Shown here piece by piece: positions 15,121 to 21,836 of a DNA stretch of 25,795 nucleotides. Position numbers and translations under genes: made by a program. The notes under the pieces are model-generated. The model saw only the letters and a program-made list of their open reading frames with translations. It did not search any database and had not been told where the DNA came from. The DNA comes from CAIUKV01 sp041659105 (lineage in GTDB: Bacteria; Actinomycetota; Acidimicrobiia; IMCC26256; PALSA-555): NCBI GenBank assembly GCA_041659105.1, contig JBAZYX010000058.1:1-25795 (forward strand). The letters are read 5' to 3'. How positions within the stretch are numbered: position 1 is the stretch's first letter; the number at the start of each line of letters is the position of its first letter.

Positions 15121-16176
15121 ATGGACGGACCTCGACTCCTCATCGGCGTGCTCCACGACTTCCCCACCCCCGACGGCGGTGCGGCGTTCGAGTGGGGCGT
15201 CCGCCGCGGCTTCGCCGAGGTCGATGCTTCGGGCCGGCTTCCGGGACCGCTCGAGTTCGTGCACGAAGCGGCGTTCGGCCTGCCGCTGCCCGGCGGCTCC
15301 GCCCGCTCCGTCGAGGACGCGTTCCGCGCGCTCGACGCGGCCGGCGTGCTCGCCGTGCTCGGCCCGGCGATCAGCGACAACGCGATCGTCACCCGCCCCC
15401 TCTCCGACGCGGCCGGGCTGGCCACCATCAACTACACCGGCGGCGAGGAGACCAGGAGTCAGTACGGCTTCCACTTCCAGATCGGGTCACTCGAGGACGA
15501 GCCGTCGTTCCTCGCCGCGCACCTGCTCGAGCGGGGACTGCGCCGGGTTGCCCTGATCCAGGACACGTCGTACATCGGGCGGCGCATGGCCGACTTCTTC
15601 CTGGACGCCTGCGCGGCGAGCGGTCTCGCACTCGTGTCGCGCACCGCGGCACCCACGAACGCTCCCGACGCGACCGACGCCGTGGCCATCGCGCGCGGCG
15701 CCGACCCCGACGCCCTGGTGACGCTCGGCCTCTGGGACCTCCCGCACGCGGTGACGCTCGAGCTCCGGGCGATCGGCTGGGACGTCCCCACGAGCGCGAA
15801 CTCCGCCCTCATCTACGGCCACCACGACCCGCAGTGGGCGCGCGACTGGGAGGGCTGGACCTACATCGACACCGTCTCCGAGCAGAACCCGCGCTACGTC
15901 GCCCTCATCGACGACGCGCGCGCGGCGGGCCAGGCCGGCGGTCCCGGCACGGCCGGTGCGTACGACATGGGCCGGCTCCTCGCCGAGGGCATCGCGCGCG
16001 CCCACGGCGTCACCCGCGAGGCGATCGCCCAGGGGCTCGACCGGGTGAAGTCGCTCCCGTCGGCCACCGGTCGGCCAGACACGCTCATGGGCTTCGGCCG
16101 CTACGACCGCGGCGCGCTCAAGGGCCAGTACCTCGTGATCCGGCAGTGGCGCGACGGGGCGTCCGTGGAGTGGTGA
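15121..16176 (+). CDS. ABC-transporter substrate-binding-protein-like ligand-binding protein, no signal peptide
   Basis: A 351-residue type I periplasmic-binding fold protein of the Leu/Ile/Val/amide-binding group. The chain enters the fold directly (MDGPRLLIGVLHDF) and continues through VLAVLGPAISDNAIVTRPLS, TINYTGGEE, VALIQDTSYIGRRMADFF and the C-terminal MGFGRYDRGALKGQYLVIRQ, all family-like. There is no signal sequence or lipobox, so it should be cytoplasmic, as for amide sensors of the AmiC kind. No permease or ATPase genes are nearby. I chose ATG 15121; a GTG at 15103 would add MCQAAA and lies inside the inverted repeat. It sits 21 nt after the REC/reductase gene and 4 nt before the metallo-beta-lactamase gene, suggesting a shared transcript. 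Confidence 0.85.
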   Translation: MDGPRLLIGVLHDFPTPDGGAAFEWGVRRGFAEVDASGRLPGPLEFVHEAAFGLPLPGGSARSVEDAFRALDAAGVLAVLGPAISDNAIVTRPLSDAAGLATINYTGGEETRSQYGFHFQIGSLEDEPSFLAAHLLERGLRRVALIQDTSYIGRRMADFFLDACAASGLALVSRTAAPTNAPDATDAVAIARGADPDALVTLGLWDLPHAVTLELRAIGWDVPTSANSALIYGHHDPQWARDWEGWTYIDTVSEQNPRYVALIDDARAAGQAGGPGTAGAYDMGRLLAEGIARAHGVTREAIAQGLDRVKSLPSATGRPDTLMGFGRYDRGALKGQYLVIRQWRDGASVEW

Positions 16177-16180
16177 CCCA

Positions 16181-17560
16181 CTGAGCGCGTCGCTCACGTT
16201 CCTCGGCGGCACGGGGACCGTCACGGGCAGCAAGTTCCTCGTCGAGACCGACACCGCGCGCGTCCTCGTCGACTGCGGGCTGTTCCAGGGCGCGAAGACG
16301 CTGCGCCTGCGGAACTGGGCACCGCTCCCGGTGGATCCGGCGACCGTCGACGCGGTGGTGCTCAGCCACGCCCACCTCGACCATTGCGGCTACCTCCCCG
16401 CGCTCGTGCGCGACGGGTTCCGCGGCCCGGTCTACGCGAGCACCCGCACGGCCGCCCTCGCCGAGATCGTCCTCACCGACAGCGGCCACCTCCAGGAGGA
16501 GGACGCCGCCTTCGCCAACCGCGCCGGCTTCTCGAAGCACCGGCCCGCACTCCCCCTCTACACCGAGGCCGACGCCGTTCGGGCCCTGGACGGCGTCCGG
16601 TCGATCGGGTTCGGGAGCCCCCACCCGATCGCCGACGGCATCGAGGTCGAGCTGCGCCCGGCCGGCCACATCCTCGGCGCCGCGAGCGTGGTGCTGCGGA
16701 TCGCCGGCGGTCCGACCGTCGTGTTCAGCGGTGACCTCGGCCGCCAGGAGCACCCGCTGCTCCGCCCACCCGACCCGCCGCCCGCGGCCGACGCGCTGGT
16801 GGTGGAGTCGACCTACGGCGACACGAGCCACCCCGACACCGACCTCACCGAGCGGCTCGCCGACGCGATCATCCGCACGGCGAAGCGCGGTGGGACTGTG
16901 GTGATCCCCGCGTTCGCGGTGGACCGCACCGAGATCGTGCTGCTCCACCTCGAGCGCCTCCGTGCGTCCGGTGCCATCCCCGAGATCCCGATCGCGGTCG
17001 ACAGCCCGATGGCCCTCGCCGCCCTCGACGTGTACCTGGACGCGATCGCGGCGAAGGACCCGGGCCTGCGCCCCGAGGTGCTCGCCAACCGCGACCCGTT
17101 CGGGCTCGATCGGGTGACCCGCGTGCGCAGCGTCGAGGAGTCGAAGCTCCTCGACCGCGACCCGCTCCCGAAGATCATCGTCTCCGCCTCCGGCATGGCG
17201 ACGGGCGGCCGCGTGCTCCACCATCTCGAGCGGTTCCTGCCCGACCGGCGCAACACCGTCGCGCTCGTGGGGTTCCAGGTGAGCGGCACACGCGGGTGGC
17301 GCCTCGCGCAGGGAGAGCGCAACCTCAAGCTGCACGGTCGCTACGTGCCGGTCCGGGCCGAGGTGGTCGACCTACAGGGCATGTCGGCCCACGCCGACCG
17401 CGACGAGCTGCTGGCGTGGATCGCCGCGGCACCCGGCGAACCGACCACGTACGTGGTTCACGGTGAGCCCGACGCGTCGCAGGCGCTCGCATGGGCGATC
17501 ACCGATCGCGACGCGCCGGCGGTGGTCCCCACTCCCGGCGAGCGCGTGTTGCTGGGCTGA
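16181..17560 (+). CDS. Beta-CASP metallo-beta-lactamase fold hydrolase (CPSF/RNase J-like), CTG start
   Basis: A probable RNA-processing nuclease of the COG1236 type, 459 residues. The metal-binding motif is HAHLDH (63-68), with VVFSGDLGR and the late histidine in MSAHADRDELLAW. The beta-CASP part includes VIPAFAVDRTE and SASGMATGGRVLHHLE. The fold begins SASLTFLGGTGTVTGSKFL, which is conserved in the family and lies upstream of the first GTG in frame (16331). Between an in-frame stop at 16136-16138 and 16331 there is no ATG, GTG or TTG. CTG at 16181 is therefore the likely start, with GGAG 10 nt upstream and the previous stop only 4 nt away. A start at 16331 would delete the first strands of the fold. 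A sequence error at the start codon is the alternative explanation. Confidence 0.88.
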   Translation: MSASLTFLGGTGTVTGSKFLVETDTARVLVDCGLFQGAKTLRLRNWAPLPVDPATVDAVVLSHAHLDHCGYLPALVRDGFRGPVYASTRTAALAEIVLTDSGHLQEEDAAFANRAGFSKHRPALPLYTEADAVRALDGVRSIGFGSPHPIADGIEVELRPAGHILGAASVVLRIAGGPTVVFSGDLGRQEHPLLRPPDPPPAADALVVESTYGDTSHPDTDLTERLADAIIRTAKRGGTVVIPAFAVDRTEIVLLHLERLRASGAIPEIPIAVDSPMALAALDVYLDAIAAKDPGLRPEVLANRDPFGLDRVTRVRSVEESKLLDRDPLPKIIVSASGMATGGRVLHHLERFLPDRRNTVALVGFQVSGTRGWRLAQGERNLKLHGRYVPVRAEVVDLQGMSAHADRDELLAWIAAAPGEPTTYVVHGEPDASQALAWAITDRDAPAVVPTPGERVLLG

Positions 17561-17564
17561 TCCG

Positions 17565-18347
17565 CTACGCGGTCTTCGCGACCGCGCCGGACCCGTCGGT
17601 GAAGACCACGTTCACCTGGTCGAACCCGACCTTGCCGAGCAGGCCGCGCAGCATCGTCGCGGTGTTCTTCTCGGCCCGGGCCTGGAGCTCGCTGCCCTTC
17701 GCCGCGGTCGCGAGGCGCTTCCGGGTCTTCAGGTAGAGCCCGCGCTCGCTGGTCGGGTTGTCGCTGAACACGCCTTCGATGCGGTTCACGAACCCGCGGT
17801 CGCGGTTGGCCACGTGGCTGCGGGCGGGGTCGACCACCGGCTCGGCCAGGGCGGGCTCGGGCAGCGTGACGGTGACCGCGCCGTCCTGGCCCACGACGAC
17901 CGCGTCCTTCGACAGGCTCGCGAAGTCGACCGTCGCGTCGACCGTGCCGACACCCACGAAGATGACCCGCTCGCCGGCGATGAACGAGGGCAGGTGGTTG
18001 ACGTCGTTCTCGATGTCGACGGTCGCCTCGAACTCACCGGTCGCGGCCGTGAACGTCGACACGTCCCGGAGCTCCTTGAGCACCACCGGCGCCGAGCGGT
18101 CGACCCGCGTCGTGCCGAAGAGGTCGAGCTTGAACCCGCCGATGGCGTTGGCCAGGAGGACCACCGCCACGGCGATCGCCCCCAGGGCGACGAGGATCCC
18201 GATGGTCCGGGCACCCCCGGATCCCGGACGGCGCCGGGGCGGGCGGCCGCTGCCGCTCCCCCCGCCGTCCCCGACGACGCGGACGACGACCTCGTGCGCC
18301 GGGGCTCCCGGCGCGCGAGTCGGGCGATCTTCGAGCAGTGTGGCCAT
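17565..18347 (-). CDS. DUF4230-family membrane-anchored protein
   Basis: A 260-residue protein with a 47-residue cytoplasmic N-terminus rich in Gly, Pro and Arg, one transmembrane helix (about 48-70, TIGILVALGAIAVAVVLLANA), and an extracytoplasmic domain. The domain reads VVLKELRDVSTFTAATGEFE, then LPSFIAGERVIFVGVGTVDATVDF, and matches my recollection of DUF4230 proteins. These have no assigned biochemical function. The C-terminal helix-rich part ends near LLGKVGFDQVNVVFTDG. The ATG at 18347 has GGGGGAG about 8 nt upstream. Its TAG stop is 4 nt from the convergent metallo-beta-lactamase stop, so there is essentially no intergenic terminator there. Confidence 0.85.
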   Translation of the reverse strand: MATLLEDRPTRAPGAPAHEVVVRVVGDGGGSGSGRPPRRRPGSGGARTIGILVALGAIAVAVVLLANAIGGFKLDLFGTTRVDRSAPVVLKELRDVSTFTAATGEFEATVDIENDVNHLPSFIAGERVIFVGVGTVDATVDFASLSKDAVVVGQDGAVTVTLPEPALAEPVVDPARSHVANRDRGFVNRIEGVFSDNPTSERGLYLKTRKRLATAAKGSELQARAEKNTATMLRGLLGKVGFDQVNVVFTDGSGAVAKTA

Positions 18348-18373
18348 GGTCCGGCTCCCCCGAGCGGTGAGAT

Positions 18374-18398
18374 GGCCCGTCAGCGGGTGTGACGGGTC
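18374..18398. terminator. Hairpin between the F420-oxidoreductase and DUF4230 genes
   Basis: A 9-bp stem including one G-T wobble (GGCCCGTCA paired with TGACGGGTC) encloses a 7-nt loop. It lies after the minus-strand oxidoreductase gene and upstream of the DUF4230 gene. There is no T-tract. It could terminate the former or be an operator for the latter. Confidence 0.35.
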
Positions 18399-18426
18399 CG
18401 TCGGGGTGACAACGACCCGCAGCTAC

Positions 18427-18440
18427 GCCGGGTTCCCGGC
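18427..18440 (-). terminator. Short GC hairpin just after the LLM oxidoreductase gene
   Basis: GCCGGG-TT-CCCGGC is a perfect inverted repeat starting 17 nt past the stop codon of the F420-type oxidoreductase on the minus strand. It lacks a T-tract; a termination role is tentative. Confidence 0.35.
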
Positions 18441-18457
18441 TCCCGGATCGGCCGGCG

Positions 18458-19396
18458 TCACCCGAGGGCGCCCACCACGTCGTCGGCGTACGCCCGCACC
18501 ATGGCGAGCGCCGCCGCGGGCGTGTCGCCGGTCGCGGTGACCTGCGTCCAGTTCACCCCGAGCTCGGCCTGGGCCGCGATCGCGTCGCGGTGGCGGGTCG
18601 CGTTCCACTCGGGCGCCCCCGGGAGCGCGGGGTCCATCACCATGAACATGACGTCGAGCGCGTCGGTCCGCCCGGCCGTCGCACGTCGGGCGTGGAGGTC
18701 GTCGAGCATGGTCTTCAGGTCGTCGAGGGTCTCCAGCACGGGGCTGCGTCGCGTGGAGGCGAACTCGGGCGGGTTCCACATCGGCATCCAGCCCTGCGCG
18801 ACCGTCGCCACGCGCTCACGGGTGAGCCGGGCGTTGCCGCCGATCCAGATCGGCACGGGATCCTGCACCGGGGTGGGGTGCGCGGAGTTCCCCCGCACCG
18901 AGAAGTGCCGGCCCTCGTAGGTGACGCTCTCGCCCGTCCACGCGAGGCGGCACACCGCGATCGACTCGTCGAAGAGGTCGTTGCGCTCCTCGAAGTCGAC
19001 GCCCATCGCGAAGAACTCGGGCTTGAGGTATCCGGTGCCCACGCCGAGGACGACCCGCCCGTCGGAGACCCGGTCGAGCGAGGCCACCGCCTTCGCGAGC
19101 AGGAACGGGTTGCGGTACGGCAGCACGGTCAGGTTGGTGAGGAGCCGGACCCGGGACGTGGCGGCCGCGGCGAAGGCGAGCCCGACGAAGGGGTCGATCG
19201 CGTGGTGCCCGCCCGCGCCCAGCCACTTGTCGCCGGGGATGGGGTGCTCGGTGAGGTTGACCGAGTCGTAGCCGCACTCCTCCGCGACCCGGGCGAACTC
19301 GGCCAGGAAGTCCGGGGAGCTGAACGCGTCGTCGGCCGGGTGGTGCAGCAGCGGGTAGCCGATCGAGAACTTCATCCGGCTCGCGAGCTCGGCCAT
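18458..19396 (-). CDS. LLM-class F420-dependent oxidoreductase
   Basis: A 312-residue luciferase-like TIM-barrel enzyme of the type that uses reduced or oxidised coenzyme F420 (or FMN). Typical segments are MKFSIGYPLLHH at the N-terminus, EECGYDSVNLTEHPIPGDKW, VRLLTNLTVLPYRNPFLLAK, LDRVSDGRVVLGVGTGYLK and PVPIWIGGNA. The ATG at 19396 (MAELASRMKF) has AAAGG 7 nt upstream; MKFSIGYPL, seven codons later, is an alternative. The longer open frame to 19468 lies in the divergent promoter region and is not supported. It is transcribed away from ppk2. The substrate is unknown, and F420 use rather than FMN is inferred from family resemblance. Confidence 0.9.
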   Translation of the reverse strand: MAELASRMKFSIGYPLLHHPADDAFSSPDFLAEFARVAEECGYDSVNLTEHPIPGDKWLGAGGHHAIDPFVGLAFAAAATSRVRLLTNLTVLPYRNPFLLAKAVASLDRVSDGRVVLGVGTGYLKPEFFAMGVDFEERNDLFDESIAVCRLAWTGESVTYEGRHFSVRGNSAHPTPVQDPVPIWIGGNARLTRERVATVAQGWMPMWNPPEFASTRRSPVLETLDDLKTMLDDLHARRATAGRTDALDVMFMVMDPALPGAPEWNATRHRDAIAAQAELGVNWTQVTATGDTPAAALAMVRAYADDVVGALG

Positions 19397-19458
19397 GGGA
19401 GCGCCTTTCGGTCGGGTGGGGGCGGGGCCCGCAAGACGGGTGCCGGTGATCCTCGCGC

Positions 19459-19480
19459 ACGGGGGCACAGGTGCCCCCGT
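19459..19480. promoter_or_regulatory. Perfect 10+10 bp inverted repeat upstream of ppk2
   Basis: The arms ACGGGGGCAC and GTGCCCCCGT are separated by AG. The centre is about 36 bp before the predicted ppk2 transcription start, overlapping the -35 position, which suits either an activator or a repressor. It also lies in the divergent region of the F420-type oxidoreductase. Confidence 0.5.
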
Positions 19481-19493
19481 CCCGGGAAGTCCC

Positions 19494-19499
19494 TAGTGT
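19494..19499 (+). promoter_or_regulatory. Candidate leaderless -10 element of ppk2
   Basis: TAGTGT (TANNNT) is followed by 6 nt and then the ATG at 19506, so the transcript should begin at the start codon. The only purine run, CGGGG, abuts the ATG and is too close to act as a Shine-Dalgarno. Confidence 0.45.
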
Positions 19500-19505
19500 T
19501 CGGGG

Positions 19506-20408
19506 ATGAGCAACCACCGTGGGAAGCGCATCGCCGACTTCATCGCTCCGTTCCGCGTCGAGCCGGGGAGCACCGTCGAGCTCGGGCGCGACTTCGACCC
19601 CGGCTACCGGGACGGCCTGGTGAAGAAGACCGACAGCGACGAGCTGCTCGAGCTGGGCGTCGCCCTCCTCTCCGAGTACCAGGAGAAGCTCGCGGCCCAG
19701 GACACCTACGGCGTGCTCGTGGTGCTCCAGGCGCTCGACGCCGCCGGCAAGGACGGGACGATCCGCCACGTGATGAGCGGCGTCAACCCGCAAGGCGTCG
19801 CGGTGCACAGCTTCAAGTCGCCGTCGCCCGAGGAGCTCGACCACGACTACCTCTGGCGCTGCGCCCAGCGGCTGCCCTCGCGCGGGCAGATCGGCATCTT
19901 CAACCGCTCGTACTACGAGGAGGTGCTGGTGGTGCGCGTGCACCCCGAGCTCCTCGAGCACCAGCAGCTCCCGCCCGACGCGCGCAGCGGCAAGGTGTGG
20001 AAGCGGCGCTACCGGGAGATCAACGACTGGGAGCGGTACCTCGTCGACAACGGCTTCCGCATCGTGAAGCTCTTCCTGAACCTCTCCAAGGAGGAGCAGC
20101 GCCAGCGGTTCCTCGACCGCATCAACGAGCCCGAGAAGAACTGGAAGTTCTCGCCGAGCGACGCGCGCGAGCGCGACCACTGGGACGAGTACCAGGTCGC
20201 CTACTCCGAGATGCTTTCGCACACCAGCACCGACTGGGCCCCTTGGCACGTGATCCCCGCCGACCACAAGTGGTTCGCCCGCATCGCCGCGTCGGCGATC
20301 ATCGCCGACGCGCTGATGGCGATCGACCCCCACTACCCCACGGTCAGCGACGACACCCGAAACGAGCTGCTCGCCACCAAGGCAGCGCTCGAAGGAGAGG
20401 CACCCTGA
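19506..20408 (+). CDS. ppk2: Polyphosphate kinase 2 family protein (polyphosphate:nucleotide phosphotransferase)
   Basis: A 300-residue PPK2 enzyme, which moves phosphate between polyphosphate and nucleotides in the cytoplasm. Walker A is DAAGKDG (78-84) within LVVLQALDAAGKDGTIRHVM. The Walker B/lid region is IGIFNRSYYEEVLVVRVHP (129-147), followed by KLFLNLSKEEQRQRFLDR and the conserved NWKFSPSDARERDHWDEY. The sequence resembles the PPK2-related group often called polyP:AMP phosphotransferases (class III), but the nucleotide preference is not certain. Transcription is probably leaderless, with an inverted repeat upstream. The stop TGA shares its A with the ATG of the DUF2252 gene, indicating co-translation. 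Confidence 0.93.
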   Translation: MSNHRGKRIADFIAPFRVEPGSTVELGRDFDPGYRDGLVKKTDSDELLELGVALLSEYQEKLAAQDTYGVLVVLQALDAAGKDGTIRHVMSGVNPQGVAVHSFKSPSPEELDHDYLWRCAQRLPSRGQIGIFNRSYYEEVLVVRVHPELLEHQQLPPDARSGKVWKRRYREINDWERYLVDNGFRIVKLFLNLSKEEQRQRFLDRINEPEKNWKFSPSDARERDHWDEYQVAYSEMLSHTSTDWAPWHVIPADHKWFARIAASAIIADALMAIDPHYPTVSDDTRNELLATKAALEGEAP

Positions 20409-21817
20409 TGGCGGATGCCACCCCCAGCGCCATCGTCCACCTCGACGTCGACGCCCGCAGGGCGCACGGCCGCGGGGCGCGCCAGAACGTGCCGCGCAGC
20501 GGCCACGCGGAATGGCACCCCACGCCGGACCGCCCGGATCCCGTGGCGCTGATCGCAGGCCAGGAGATCTCCCGGGTCCCGGAGCTCCTGGCGATCCGGC
20601 ACGAGCGGATGCTCGCGACCCCGTTCACGTTCTACCGGGGCGCGGCGATCCTCATGGCCGCGGACCTCGCGACGCAACCCGACACCGGGCTGCGGGTCCA
20701 GGCCTGCGGCGACGCGCACCTGGCCAACTTCGGCGGGTTCTCGGCGCCCGACCGTGCGACGGTCTTCGACATGAACGACTTCGACGAGACCGCCCCAGGG
20801 CCGTTCGAGTGGGACGTCAAGCGGCTCGTGACGAGCTTCGAGCTGGCGTGGCGCGAGAACGGCTTCGAACAGAAGGTCGGCCGCAAGATCGTCGTCAACA
20901 CCGCACGCGCCTACCGCGAGGCGATGGCCGAGTTCGCGGGCATGCGCAACATCGATCTGTGGTACTCCCGCCTCGACGTCGACCAGGCCCTCGCCCGGTG
21001 GAGCAGCCAGGTCTCATCGGAGGCGGTCGAGCGCTTCCGGCGCAACGTGGGCAAGGCCCAGGCGAAGGACAGCCTGAAGGCGCTGGCGAAGCTCACCGAG
21101 GTGGTCGACGGCGAGCACCGGATCAGGTCCGACCCGCCCCTCATCGTGCCCGCCCGCGAGCTCGACGCCGATCCCGCCGCGCTGGTGAGCTGGCTGCACG
21201 AGCGGTTCCGCGTCTACCGCCACAGCCTCCAGCCGGACCGTCGCCACCTGCTCGAGGGCTACCGGATCGTCGACATCGCCCGGAAGGTCGTGGGGGTCGG
21301 CAGCGTGGGCACCCGCTGTTGGATCATCCTGCTCCTCGGCCGCGACGACCAGGACCCGCTGTTCATCCAGGTCAAGGAGGCGAACGAGTCCGTCCTCGAG
21401 CCCTACGCCGGGCGCTCCGGCTACGCCAGCCACGGCCAGCGCGTCGTGGAGGGCCAGCGCCTGCTCCAGTCGGCGAGCGACATCCTCCTCGGCTGGACCC
21501 GCGCCACGGGCATCGACGGCGTCGCGCGCGAGTTCTACCTACGCCAGCTCTGGGACGGGAAGTTCTCCCCCGCCTACGAGACGATGCCGCCCGAGACGTT
21601 GCGTGTGTTCGGCGAGATGTGCGGGACGACCCTCGCGCGTGGGCACGCCCGCTCGGGCGACCGCGTCGCGATCGACGCGTACCTCGGGAACAGTGACGCC
21701 TTCGACCGGGCGATCGCCGACTTCGCGGCCGCGTACGCCGAGCAGAACGACCGCGACTACGCGGCCGTGCGCCACGCCGTGCAGTCGGGAAGACTGGCAC
21801 CGCTGCCGGCCGCCTGA
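20408..21817 (+). CDS. DUF2252 family protein with kinase-like motifs
   Basis: A 469-residue cytoplasmic protein of the DUF2252 (COG4320) type. GDAHLANFGGF (101-111) and FDMNDFDETAPGPFEWDVKRL (120-140) are family hallmarks and look like the catalytic loop and metal-binding D-x-D of aminoglycoside-phosphotransferase-like kinases. Further on, VVGVGSVGTRCWIILLLG (294-311) and PLFIQVKEA (317-325) look like a glycine loop and strand-3 lysine, but they come after the catalytic loop. Near the C-terminus LARGHARSGD (409-418) is also typical. The ATG overlaps the ppk2 stop by one base, and AGGAGAGG upstream gives a ribosome-binding site inside ppk2. No function is established to my knowledge; a nucleotide-dependent phosphotransferase is an inference. 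Confidence 0.88.
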   Translation: MADATPSAIVHLDVDARRAHGRGARQNVPRSGHAEWHPTPDRPDPVALIAGQEISRVPELLAIRHERMLATPFTFYRGAAILMAADLATQPDTGLRVQACGDAHLANFGGFSAPDRATVFDMNDFDETAPGPFEWDVKRLVTSFELAWRENGFEQKVGRKIVVNTARAYREAMAEFAGMRNIDLWYSRLDVDQALARWSSQVSSEAVERFRRNVGKAQAKDSLKALAKLTEVVDGEHRIRSDPPLIVPARELDADPAALVSWLHERFRVYRHSLQPDRRHLLEGYRIVDIARKVVGVGSVGTRCWIILLLGRDDQDPLFIQVKEANESVLEPYAGRSGYASHGQRVVEGQRLLQSASDILLGWTRATGIDGVAREFYLRQLWDGKFSPAYETMPPETLRVFGEMCGTTLARGHARSGDRVAIDAYLGNSDAFDRAIADFAAAYAEQNDRDYAAVRHAVQSGRLAPLPAA

Positions 21818-21836
21818 GCCGGTTGGAGGGGGAACG

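Noticed and set aside
12721..15474. A 917-residue minus-strand open frame
   Set aside because: It runs antisense through the REC/reductase fusion and out of frame through the TIM-barrel gene, both with clear motifs; its own composition is a shadow pattern.
16331..17560. GTG at 16331 as the start of the metallo-beta-lactamase protein
   Set aside because: It would remove the family-typical N-terminal LGGTGTVTGS strand segment encoded from 16181.
19481..19497. A full DosR/DevR box upstream of ppk2
   Set aside because: Only one half-site (GGGACT on the minus strand) matches; the second half does not, so it is not called as a site.
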